Shown here piece after piece: positions 1 to 7,634 of a stretch of DNA of 64,000 bases. The stretch comes from Novosphingobium fluoreni (GTDB lineage Bacteria > Pseudomonadota > Alphaproteobacteria > Sphingomonadales > Sphingomonadaceae). Under the pieces are notes generated by a model, which was not told where the DNA came from, made no database searches, and was given only the letters and a program-made list of their open reading frames with translations. Location: positions 1-64,000 of the forward strand of contig NZ_JACIDY010000007.1 of the NCBI RefSeq assembly GCF_014196615.1. Reading direction: 5' to 3'. Each line of letters begins with the position of its first letter. Position 1 is the stretch's first letter. The position numbers and the translations under genes were made by a program.

Positions 1-357
1 TGAAATGCAGGGCTGGCCTGTCAGATCGATGTCTGTTGAGGAAGACACCTCCCGCCCGTCACTGACCGGTACATCTGTCATCGATACAAGCGTTACGCCC
101 AGATCGCTGACCGGATTGCGCCACCTTGCTTCCCGATAGCTACCATCAGGCTGCCCCGACCACTTTTCTGGGTCACGAAGCCGTACCCCCAGCAGTCGTG
201 TCAAGACTCGAGGATCATGAGCCTTCTGCATTCGCGCAACCTGAATAACACCCTGCGCAAACCGCGTTATTTGGGATGGCAATGGCGCAGTAGCGGAAAT
301 CAGCAGAACTGCCGAAGCCGCTAGTGCCAGCCTTGGAATGCCGATCGACATGAACAT
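1..357 (-). CDS. Secreted hypothetical protein, 3' part cut by the window edge
   Basis: An open leftward reading frame runs off the left edge of the window. It starts at ATG 357, or ATG 351 two codons later. The first residues (MFMSIGIPRLALAASAVLL) form a short basic-hydrophobic signal peptide, with likely cleavage after an Ala-rich stretch near residue 25. The mature part has a Trp-rich segment (EKWSG...REARWRNP) and no domain I recognise. It lies directly downstream of, and slightly overlaps, the out-of-family tail of a truncated radical SAM gene, so its promoter would have to lie inside that remnant. It may have arrived with the event that removed the radical SAM 3' end. No function is assigned. 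Confidence 0.55.
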   Translation of the reverse strand, partial: MFMSIGIPRLALAASAVLLISATAPLPSQITRFAQGVIQVARMQKAHDPRVLTRLLGVRLRDPEKWSGQPDGSYREARWRNPVSDLGVTLVSMTDVPVSDGREVSSSTDIDLTGQPCIS

Positions 358-1010
358 CGCAGCAAGATGCCAGTCGATATCCACTTAGACAACCGACCGT
401 CCAATCTCAGCGCACCCCGGACGCTTACGGAGATACCAACCGAAGTCAGGTTATGCCGCGCCAGTTCGGCCAGAAGATCCAGATCCTGCAGGACGCGGTC
501 TGACTTCGTGGTGATCGTCACGGGGTGCCGCACTTCCAGGCACGTTTCGAGAACTTGCCGCGTGATCCGGTAATCCGCTTCGATCGGCTGATAGGGATCG
601 GTGTTGGTTCCCATTGCGATGGGCGCGGGTCGATAGCTGGGCTTTGCGAGGGTTTCCCTCAGCAGGCGGGCGGCATCGGGCTTGGCGAAAAGCTTGGTTT
701 CAAAATCCAGCCCAGGGGACAGATCGTGGAAAGCGTGGGTCGGTCGGGCGAAGCAGTATATACAGCCATGCTCGCAGCCACGATACGCGTTGATCGATCG
801 ATCGAACGGCACATCGGGAGAGGCGTTGAACGACAGGATGGCCTTGGGATGCTCAACCGTTACCGTTGTCCGCAGCTTTTCGACAGGCCCGTCAACACAG
901 TTATGCACATCCTCCCAGTCGCCATCAGCCTCACGCGCAGCGATATTGAAGCGCGTCGAGGCCTGAGACGATTGTGCACCTCGGCCCTTGGAAGATGTTT
1001 GCGCAACCAT
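321..1010 (-). pseudogene. 3'-truncated PA0069-type radical SAM protein
   Basis: The leftward frame from ATG 1010 is clearly a radical SAM enzyme of the PA0069/SplB-like family. It has the N-terminal family block (VEHPKAILSFNASPDVPFDRSINAYRGC), the cluster motif CEHGCIYC (C-x3-C-x2-C, Cys 79, 83 and 86) and the downstream FARPTHAF and GTNTDPYQPIE blocks. Family similarity ends abruptly after TSVGISVS, at about position 420. The frame then reads an unrelated tail to a stop at 321, giving about 229 residues where the family has roughly 350. Neither other frame restores the missing barrel strands, so this looks like loss or replacement of the 3' third rather than a point frameshift. An intact 4Fe-4S site on half a TIM barrel is unlikely to be functional. 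A TTG start at 1037 is also possible. Confidence 0.72.
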
Positions 1011-1108
1011 TCCAGATGTAGAACATATCAGGAACAATTACGCAAGCCAGGCACGCTGCGGCTTGGCCCAGATGCCAGGTATCAACCCTCCCCGGATAGG
1101 CGATTGCA

Positions 1109-1636
1109 TCAAACCTCGCGAAGGCGCGGCATCAATTCTACGAAGTTGCATGGACGATTGCGGCTGTCGAGTTGCTCGGCCAGGATCCCGTCCCACCCAT
1201 CTTTCACCGCGCCATTCGAGCCGGGGAGGGCGAAGATGTAAGTCCCGCGTGACAGGACCGCGCATGCACGCGACTGAATGGTGGACGTGCCGATCGTCTT
1301 GTAGCTGATCCAGCGAAACAGCTCGCCAAAGCCGGGGATATCGCGCTCTTTCACGCGGTCCAGCGCTTCGGGCGTCACGTCGCGTCCGGTCAGTCCGGTG
1401 CCGCCGGTGATGACGACGGCGTCCACCGAAGGGTCTGCGATCCAGGCTTCCAACTGCCCGACGATCGTCGGCACATCATCGCGTACGATATTCCGGGCGG
1501 CGAGCGAATGGCCCGCATCGGTCACGCGCTCCGCCAGGATATCGCCCGAAGTGTCGTCTTCCGGACCGCGCGTGTCGGATACGGTGAGGACGGCGATCTG
1601 GATCGGCTTGAACGTGCGAGAAAGGTCAACGGCCAC
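1109..1636 (-). CDS. moaB: Molybdenum cofactor biosynthesis protein MoaB
   Basis: A 175-residue MoaB/MogA-fold protein that acts in the molybdopterin adenylylation step of molybdenum cofactor synthesis. Visible motifs are the N-terminal VLTVSDTRG, the pterin-binding GGTGLTGRD (about residues 78-86), and LPGSNGAVKDGW near the C-terminus. The GTG at 1636 is chosen because it gives the normal family length and a GGAG sits 9 nt upstream. Longer reading is possible but adds a basic, low-complexity N-terminus. The start lies inside the last codons of the lytic transglycosylase gene (11-nt overlap), suggesting translational coupling. Two further Moco genes, moaC and moeA, lie near 24-25.6 kb in a separate operon. 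Confidence 0.93.
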   Translation of the reverse strand: MAVDLSRTFKPIQIAVLTVSDTRGPEDDTSGDILAERVTDAGHSLAARNIVRDDVPTIVGQLEAWIADPSVDAVVITGGTGLTGRDVTPEALDRVKERDIPGFGELFRWISYKTIGTSTIQSRACAVLSRGTYIFALPGSNGAVKDGWDGILAEQLDSRNRPCNFVELMPRLREV

Positions 1637-3404
1637 GAAGGATAGCTCCGTTCGATGCCATGCGCACCCCGGTCGCGCTGCCAAGCCCGGGGAAGGTAGG
1701 CCACATGCCCTGCGCCAACGCCTCCCGGCTTTCCGACGCACCGCCCGCTTGCCGCTCATACATCCAGAAGTTGCGCATCACGATGTTCACGTAGCCGCGC
1801 GTCTCCCAATAGGGCAGCGATTCCATCCAGAGGAGGGGATCGCCCTGATCTCGCACTTCGCTGTTCCAGCGGCCGATCGGGGCCAGCCCCGCGTTGTACG
1901 CCGCCATCACCTTGGGCAGCAGGCCCTGGGTTGCGCCGGAGTTCTTCAGCATCTGCAAGTGCCGCTGTCCGAAAGCGAGGTTGACCTCCGGCTTGTTCAG
2001 ATCGCTTGCCGATCCACTGAAGCCCAGCGATCCGCTATGGTCCTGCGCCGCGGCGGGCATGATCTGCATTAGGCCACGTGCGCCGGCCGGGCTGACCACA
2101 TTGGTCTGGAATACCGATTCCTGCAGCACATGCGCGTAAACCAGTGCCGGATCGACCTGCCAACCACCGGCCGGTGTCCACTTCGGCGTGGGGAAGCGTG
2201 TCGCGGGGGCGGGTTTGCCACCGTAAGGAGCGTTGTAGGCCATCCACAACTGGGCCTTGGGGAGGCCAAGATCGCGAGCAAGGCGGCTGAGCGGTTCGAA
2301 CTCGGAAGGGGCGCCGATCCGGGCCTGATAGCGCAAGACCTCGTCGGCCAGGCTATCGCGGCCGATCTCGGTCAGCGCAACTGCCACGCGGATGTTGCCC
2401 TCGTCACGCAGTTGCTGCCAATCGGTTTGCGTGAAATCCGCCGCTGAATGCTGCTGCGGCAGGCGCAGGCCCAGTTGCTCGGCCGCGAGCATCCCATAGA
2501 GCGTCTCATCGCGGACCGCCGCCTTGCGCAGGATTACCGCCGCCTGTTCTGGCTTGCGGCAACGGACCAGCGAGCGGCTTTGCCAGTAATAGGCCGCAGA
2601 GGTCAGCTCGGCATTCTCCGATCGGGCGGAGGCATTGCGGAACGCGTCCGCCGCACCGTCGCAATCGCCCAGGCGGAAGGCGGCGAGCCCGGCGGTCCAC
2701 CAGGCTTCTCCCACCCACGGCCCTACGCCTTGGGTGGCAAGCTGAGCGAGTTGGTAGGCCGGGGCGTCCTGGTTCTCGATATAGAAGCTCCACGCCACCT
2801 TCTGCCGCCATTCCGCGCGGGTGGAGGGGCTGAGGGCGCCATCGATCCCATCGAGAAGGACACGCGCGCCCACCGGGTCGTCGGCCTTGATGCGGTCCAT
2901 GATACCGGCGGAGACCGTGCCGGGCATGGTGCCATCATTGATCGAGGAAGGGCGGATGCGCTTGGGAAGCGAGGGCAAGCTGGCAAACTGGCGCTGCACC
3001 GGCGCGCTGGGGACGCTCAATGCGCCGCGCTTCAGCGCCAGGCGGCTGATCTGGTCGGCACCGGGGAGCGTGGTGCCTTGAGACAGCCACGTCTGCAGTT
3101 CGGCCAGCTCGATCTTGGGAGAGTTTGAATCCAGGAAGTATTCCGCACGTGCCTGCTGATGCAACGGGCCATCGGGCTTTTGCGCGAACAACGACTGAAC
3201 CGTGGTCCAGTCCTTATGGTCAATCGCATCGAACAAGCGGCGGTAGTAATCGCGCTCGTCCTGACTGAGCAGCGTGGGAACCGCCGTTCGGTCGGCCCTG
3301 CTGCGGAAATATTCCACCGCGGCGCTGTTGGCGAATGCGGGAGCCGATACCAGCGACGCGGCGCTCAGAAGGGCAAGAAGCCCGGCCTTGGCAGCATTCC
3401 TCAA
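1626..3404 (-). CDS. Soluble lytic murein transglycosylase, SLT family
   Basis: A periplasmic enzyme that cleaves the MurNAc-GlcNAc bond of peptidoglycan to leave 1,6-anhydro ends. A signal peptide (LRNAAKAGLLALLSAASLV, ending SAPAFA) is followed by a long alpha-helical superhelix region (about residues 30-410) and a C-terminal lysozyme-like SLT domain. That domain holds HVLQESVF with the catalytic Glu near residue 429, GLMQIMP near 444-450 and AYNAG near 502-506. TTG 3404 is chosen because it opens exactly at the signal peptide and follows GGGGTG by about 7 nt. A TTG at 3431 would add nine residues. The gene overlaps moaB downstream. The upstream neighbour, also leftward, ends 68 bp away. 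Confidence 0.9.
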   Translation of the reverse strand: MRNAAKAGLLALLSAASLVSAPAFANSAAVEYFRSRADRTAVPTLLSQDERDYYRRLFDAIDHKDWTTVQSLFAQKPDGPLHQQARAEYFLDSNSPKIELAELQTWLSQGTTLPGADQISRLALKRGALSVPSAPVQRQFASLPSLPKRIRPSSINDGTMPGTVSAGIMDRIKADDPVGARVLLDGIDGALSPSTRAEWRQKVAWSFYIENQDAPAYQLAQLATQGVGPWVGEAWWTAGLAAFRLGDCDGAADAFRNASARSENAELTSAAYYWQSRSLVRCRKPEQAAVILRKAAVRDETLYGMLAAEQLGLRLPQQHSAADFTQTDWQQLRDEGNIRVAVALTEIGRDSLADEVLRYQARIGAPSEFEPLSRLARDLGLPKAQLWMAYNAPYGGKPAPATRFPTPKWTPAGGWQVDPALVYAHVLQESVFQTNVVSPAGARGLMQIMPAAAQDHSGSLGFSGSASDLNKPEVNLAFGQRHLQMLKNSGATQGLLPKVMAAYNAGLAPIGRWNSEVRDQGDPLLWMESLPYWETRGYVNIVMRNFWMYERQAGGASESREALAQGMWPTFPGLGSATGVRMASNGAILRGR

Positions 3405-3472
3405 GTTTTCACCCCAATATAATCCGATCAAGTCGGCCGACCCAGTTCGTCATCACGACAGACGCCAAGCAT

Positions 3473-4216
3473 TCACGCCGTCCAGTCCAGCCACGCACGC
3501 CAGACCAAAGCCTTCCAGCGGGCCTGCGCCTGAGGTGCCGGTATCCGCCGAAGTCCCAGTAGTGGAATCGTGGCATCTTGATGGTTAAAACTGAGTGAAA
3601 CGGCAGCAGCTTGAGGCGAGCCGTGCCCAAGCAGCGGCAGGATGACGCCGCCGATGGCGATGATCCGTTTAGGAGCTACCAAAGCAACGTGGTGCCGCAG
3701 CGCCGAGGCGATCGCACCTTGCGATATCGCCGACCATTCGGTTCCCGGCGAATGGCAGGGCAGGGCGCTGGCGACGTAAACCTGATCGTCGGAAATCCCG
3801 CCCGCTTTCAGGAAGCTGGCGATCATCAGTCCTTCCGGCCCGGACAACAGACGCTCGCGATCCTCGGCTTCGGGTTCGCAGGCTATGATCATCACGTCTG
3901 GCGATGCCACACCGCGCGGGGGAACGCGGCCGACACAGCGGCCTCCGTCCAACTCACGCGCGGTCATCCACCATGCCTGGAAAGCCTTAAGGTTATCCGG
4001 AAGCGGCGTTGGCTCTTCGGCGATCGCGGGCGCAACGGCAGGCATGACCGGTTTGATCTGCCTGGGCGCGCTTGCTCCAGGCGTCTTCGCGGGGTCGTGG
4101 GGGGCGAGCCAGACGTGCGGATCGTCGTCCAGAGCGCTGGTCAGACCGGCATCCCGCCACCAGGCCATCGCCGCTGCGAACATCTCAGTACAATCCGGAT
4201 TTGTTCCGCGGGTCAT
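3473..4216 (-). CDS. Uracil-DNA glycosylase-like protein with altered motifs
   Basis: A 247-residue protein resembling the C-terminal fold of bacterial family 4/5-type uracil-DNA glycosylases. The recognisable core runs from PDVMIIACEPEAEDRE through GPEGLMIASFLKAGG and VYVASALPCHSPG to APKRIIAIGG. The usual first motif (GE-x-PG-x-x-ED) reads ACEPEAED here. The usual C-terminal His-Pro motif is replaced by RRIPAPQA. The four Cys are scattered rather than in a clear 4Fe-4S pattern. Base-excision activity is therefore uncertain. An N-terminal Pro/Ala-rich linker (about residues 45-75) precedes the core. ATG 4216 is preferred to an upstream TTG. The gene is divergent from the ETF-QO gene, with 79 bp between the starts. 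Confidence 0.7.
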   Translation of the reverse strand: MTRGTNPDCTEMFAAAMAWWRDAGLTSALDDDPHVWLAPHDPAKTPGASAPRQIKPVMPAVAPAIAEEPTPLPDNLKAFQAWWMTARELDGGRCVGRVPPRGVASPDVMIIACEPEAEDRERLLSGPEGLMIASFLKAGGISDDQVYVASALPCHSPGTEWSAISQGAIASALRHHVALVAPKRIIAIGGVILPLLGHGSPQAAAVSLSFNHQDATIPLLGLRRIPAPQAQARWKALVWRAWLDWTA

Positions 4217-4295
4217 GTCTCTAAGCCTTGACCTGTCGACCTCCACCAATCAAGGCAGTCGACGCGCAAATGACGAAATATAATTCCGTAGGGAC

Positions 4296-5957
4296 ATGAC
4301 AGGCATGAGTGAACGTGAATCGATGCCGTTCGACGTGGTCATCGTCGGAGGTGGTCCGGCAGGCCTCTCGACGGCGATCCGTCTGAAACAGATCGATCCT
4401 GAATTGGCCGTATGCGTCCTCGAAAAGGGCTCTGAAATCGGCGCTCACATCCTGTCCGGCGCAGTGGTCGATCCGCGCGCTCTGGATGAGTTGCTGCCGA
4501 CCTGGCGCGAAGACGGCTGCCCGATGGCCGAAGTGCCGGTGACCGACAATTGGCACTGGCATCTTACCAAGGGCAAGAAGATGTCGATGCCGCACATCAT
4601 CATGCCCCCGTTCATGTCGAACGATGGAAATTACACCGGATCCCTGGGCAACCTGTGCCGCTGGCTGGCTGAGCAGGCCGAGGCCCTGGAAGTGGAAATC
4701 TTCCCCGGCTTCTCCGCGTCTGAAATCCTGTACGACGAGAAGGGCGCCGTCACCGGCGTAGTCGCCGGCGTGATGGGCATCGGTCGCGATGGCGAAAAAA
4801 AGCCCGACTACGAACCCGGCATGGAATTGCTGGGCAAGTACACCGTCTTCTGTGAAGGCGCGCGCGGTCATCTCACCAAGCGCTTGAAAGCGAAGTACGA
4901 TCTGGAGGCGGATTGCCAGCCGCAGATCTATGGCATCGGCCTGAAGGAAATCTGGGACATCGCGCCCGACAAGCATGTCCCGGGCCGCGTTATCCACACG
5001 CAGGGCTGGCCGCTTTCGGAAAGCGACAGCTGGGGCGGCGGGTTCCTGTATCACCAGGCGAACAACCAGGTCGCGCTCGGCTTCGTGACCGCGCTGGACT
5101 ACAAGAACCCCTACGTCTTCCCGTTCGAGGAATTTCAGCGCTGGAAGCAACATCCTGACATTCGCGCGATCCTGGAGGGTGGCAAGCGCGTTTCCTACGG
5201 TGCGCGCGTGATCAACGAGGGTGGCTGGCAGTCGGTACCCAAGCTCGCGTTCCCGGGCGGCGTGCTGGCGGGTTGCTCGGCCGGTTTCGTCAACGTGCCG
5301 CGCATCAAGGGCTCGCACACCGCGATGAAGAGCGGCATGCTGGCAGCAGAAGCAATCGCGGCGGCGGTAAAGGCTGGGCGCGAGCAGAATAGCCTGGACG
5401 AATACGACGCCGCCGTGCGCGACAGCTGGATCGCCACCGAACTGAAGCTGGTGCAGAACGCTGAACCGATGGTCGCCAAGTGGGGCGGCGAAATGGGTAC
5501 GGTGCTGGCCGGCGCGGATATGTGGCTGCGCACTTTGTTCGGCTTCGGCCTGGCCAAGCCGATGAAGCATCACCGCGATTCCGAGGCTACCGGCCGTGCG
5601 GATCTTTACCGCCCCATCGCTTATCCCAAGCCCGATGGCGTGATCAGCTTCGACCGCCTGACCAGCGTTTCCTACTCCTTCACCAATCATGAGGAGGATC
5701 AGCCGGTCCACCTCGTGCTGAAGGATCCAGACTATCCGCTACGCACCGAGCTTCCGGTTTTTGGCGGACCATCCACCCGGTACTGCCCCGCAGGCGTCTA
5801 CGAATACGTCCGCAACGAGGATACGGGCGCGATGCGCTTTCAGATCAATTCGCAGAATTGCGTGCATTGCAAGACCTGCGACATCAAGGATCCGGGCCAG
5901 CAGATCGAGTGGACGGCGCCGGAAGGCGGCGGGGGGCCGAACTACCCGAACATGTGA
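4296..5957 (+). CDS. Electron transfer flavoprotein-ubiquinone oxidoreductase
   Basis: A 553-residue ETF-QO, the inner-membrane-associated enzyme that passes electrons from reduced ETF (fatty-acid and amino-acid dehydrogenases) to ubiquinone. An N-terminal FAD Rossmann motif (VVIVGGGPAGLSTA, residues 14-27) opens the protein. A central membrane/quinone-binding region follows (SWGGGFLYHQANNQVALGF and AGCSAGFVNVPRIKGSHTAM). The C-terminal single 4Fe-4S cluster is carried by Cys497 (CPAGVYEY) and Cys522, 525 and 528 (CVHCKTC). Length and cluster spacing match the family. Start alternatives are ATG 4296 and the internal Met at residue 4. It heads a rightward series, with ispE starting 27 bp after its stop. 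Confidence 0.96.
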   Translation: MTGMSERESMPFDVVIVGGGPAGLSTAIRLKQIDPELAVCVLEKGSEIGAHILSGAVVDPRALDELLPTWREDGCPMAEVPVTDNWHWHLTKGKKMSMPHIIMPPFMSNDGNYTGSLGNLCRWLAEQAEALEVEIFPGFSASEILYDEKGAVTGVVAGVMGIGRDGEKKPDYEPGMELLGKYTVFCEGARGHLTKRLKAKYDLEADCQPQIYGIGLKEIWDIAPDKHVPGRVIHTQGWPLSESDSWGGGFLYHQANNQVALGFVTALDYKNPYVFPFEEFQRWKQHPDIRAILEGGKRVSYGARVINEGGWQSVPKLAFPGGVLAGCSAGFVNVPRIKGSHTAMKSGMLAAEAIAAAVKAGREQNSLDEYDAAVRDSWIATELKLVQNAEPMVAKWGGEMGTVLAGADMWLRTLFGFGLAKPMKHHRDSEATGRADLYRPIAYPKPDGVISFDRLTSVSYSFTNHEEDQPVHLVLKDPDYPLRTELPVFGGPSTRYCPAGVYEYVRNEDTGAMRFQINSQNCVHCKTCDIKDPGQQIEWTAPEGGGGPNYPNM

Positions 5958-5984
5958 TCCGGCTTCGCTGATGGCGCGCCCTAC

Positions 5985-6794
5985 ATGCTGACGGAAACGG
6001 CCTACGCCAAGATCAACCTGGCGCTGCATGTGCGGCGGCGCCGGGATGACGGCTATCATGAACTGGAAACGCTGTTCGCCTTCGTGGACGATGGCGATCG
6101 GCTGACGGTGCGCCCATCCCAGCAGGACAGCCTGGCGACCACAGGCGAGTTCGCTCCGGCTATTGATGATCCTTTCGGCAACATCGTCGCCAAGGCGCTG
6201 GGCAAGCTTCCCCACGGCCCGGGTTGGGCGGTGGACCTAGAGAAGCGTTTGCCCGTCGCCGCCGGTCTGGGCGGCGGATCGGCCGATGCCGGCGCGGTGT
6301 TCCGCCTGGTGGAGCAGGCCCATGGCTTGCCCGACGATTGGGCCCGTCGTGCCGCCGCTCTGGGCGCGGACGTTCCCGCCTGCGTGCTTTCGCGGGCCTG
6401 CATCGGTACGGGCATCGGCACCGATCTTGAGGAAGTGCCCAACGATTTGGCCGGTATGCCGGTCATCCTCGTCAACCCGCGCGTGCCCATGCCCACGGGC
6501 CCCGTCTTCAAGGGCTGGGACGGTCAGGATCGCGGCCCCATGCCATCCGGTTCCCTGCGCCAGATCGCGCTAGACGGTCGCAACGATTTGGAAGCGCCCG
6601 CGCTTGCCCTGCAACCCGTAATCGAGGAGGTGCTGACCGCCTTGCGTCAGACTGGCGCGTTCCTTTCGCGCATGTCAGGCTCGGGGGCGACGTGCTTTGC
6701 ACTCTATGACCAGACGGCCGATCGCGACGCCGCGGTCGCATCGCTCGCGGATCGGCACCCGGACTGGTGGCAGATGAGCGGGGCTCTGCGCTGA
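5985..6794 (+). CDS. ispE: 4-diphosphocytidyl-2-C-methyl-D-erythritol kinase
   Basis: A GHMP-superfamily kinase of the MEP isoprenoid pathway that phosphorylates the 2-hydroxyl of CDP-methylerythritol. Diagnostic parts are AYAKINLALHV at residues 6-16, the ATP-binding glycine loop PVAAGLGGGSAD at 90-101, and the third GHMP motif SRMSGSGATCFAL around 228-240. Length (269) is slightly shorter than the common 280-300 but all motifs are intact. The next gene starts 1 nt after the stop, so the two are probably translated from one message. Confidence 0.96.
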   Translation: MLTETAYAKINLALHVRRRRDDGYHELETLFAFVDDGDRLTVRPSQQDSLATTGEFAPAIDDPFGNIVAKALGKLPHGPGWAVDLEKRLPVAAGLGGGSADAGAVFRLVEQAHGLPDDWARRAAALGADVPACVLSRACIGTGIGTDLEEVPNDLAGMPVILVNPRVPMPTGPVFKGWDGQDRGPMPSGSLRQIALDGRNDLEAPALALQPVIEEVLTALRQTGAFLSRMSGSGATCFALYDQTADRDAAVASLADRHPDWWQMSGALR

Positions 6795-6795
6795 C

Positions 6796-7539
6796 ATGAT
6801 CGAAGGTATGGCCACGCAAACCGAGGCGTATGAGATCGTCGGCGAACCCACGGCCGGGGGCATCCTGATCATTTGCGATCATGCCTCGGCGCGGGTGCCG
6901 CGGGACATCGACCTCGGAATTCCTCCGGCGCTGCTTCGCGAGCACATTGCCGTCGATATCGGGGTGGCCGATGTCGCACGGCGCATGGTCGGTCCGGGGA
7001 TCGCGGCCTATCTTGCCAACATCAGCCGCCTGATGTGCGACTTCAACCGCGATCCTGACGCTGCGGGCATCATCCCGAAAGTGAGCGATGGGCACCCCAT
7101 CCCCGGCAACGCACTGAGCCCCCAGGGCCGGGCAGGACGCATCGCCCGTTTCTTCGACCCATATCATCAGGCGCTGGAGCACTTGCTGGCAGCAAGACCG
7201 CCCGCGTTCGTGCTGTCGATCCACAGCTTTACCCCGCGCCTCGCCAGCGATCCGCAGCAGCGGCGGCCCTGGCACGTCGGCGTCCTCTACAACGAAGATG
7301 ATCGCGGAGCCCGCCTAGCACTGCCATTGCTGGAGGCGGAGGGCCTCATCGTCGGCGATCAGCAGCCCTATTCAGGCCAATTGCTCAATGCCACCATGAA
7401 CCGCCATATCGAAGCACACCGCCGCCCCTATCTCGGCGTGGAAATTCGCCAGGACCAGATCGGCGACGCGAAGGGCCAGGTGCTATGGGCCGAGCGTCTA
7501 GGGCGGATCGCCGCGGCGGTGGCACGCCACTTCGTTTGA
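6796..7539 (+). CDS. N-formylglutamate amidohydrolase family protein
   Basis: A 247-residue member of the HutG/N-formylglutamate amidohydrolase family, zinc-dependent hydrolases that release formate from N-formylglutamate in histidine degradation; many paralogues have unknown amide substrates. The family blocks are visible: ICDHASARVP near residues 26-35, EHIAVDIGVADVARRM, ISRLMCDFNRDPD, VLSIHSFTP around 136-144, HVGVLYN, and GVEIRQDQIGD near the end. No other histidine-degradation gene is nearby, so the substrate is open. ATG 6796 is used; an internal ATG at 6808 is possible but its purine stretch lies too close. It follows ispE by 1 nt. Confidence 0.85.
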   Translation: MIEGMATQTEAYEIVGEPTAGGILIICDHASARVPRDIDLGIPPALLREHIAVDIGVADVARRMVGPGIAAYLANISRLMCDFNRDPDAAGIIPKVSDGHPIPGNALSPQGRAGRIARFFDPYHQALEHLLAARPPAFVLSIHSFTPRLASDPQQRRPWHVGVLYNEDDRGARLALPLLEAEGLIVGDQQPYSGQLLNATMNRHIEAHRRPYLGVEIRQDQIGDAKGQVLWAERLGRIAAAVARHFV

Positions 7540-7589
7540 ACTCTACACCACCGGGCATTTTCCGCTTCGATCAGAACGAGGTGTGGAGT

Positions 7590-7634
7590 AGGGCGGCGTG
7601 ATACCGTTTTTCCGTCCGTATCCCGGAGCCGCCC
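7590..7634 (+). promoter_or_regulatory. Hairpin ending at the ilvD start codon
   Basis: GGGCGGC (7591-7597) pairs perfectly with GCCGCCC (7628-7634), which touches the ilvD ATG. An inner GATAC/GTATC stem lies between them. The Shine-Dalgarno GGAG (7625-7628) sits in the internal loop and closing stem. Just upstream, ACTCTACACC (7540-7549) pairs with GGTGTGGAGT (7580-7589). The arrangement could limit ribosome access. No known riboswitch is recognised. Confidence 0.35.

Noticed and set aside
4221..5711. A 496-codon leftward frame opposite the ETF-QO gene
   Set aside because: The sense strand encodes a full ETF-QO with FAD and 4Fe-4S motifs; the antisense product shows no domain and no ribosome site.
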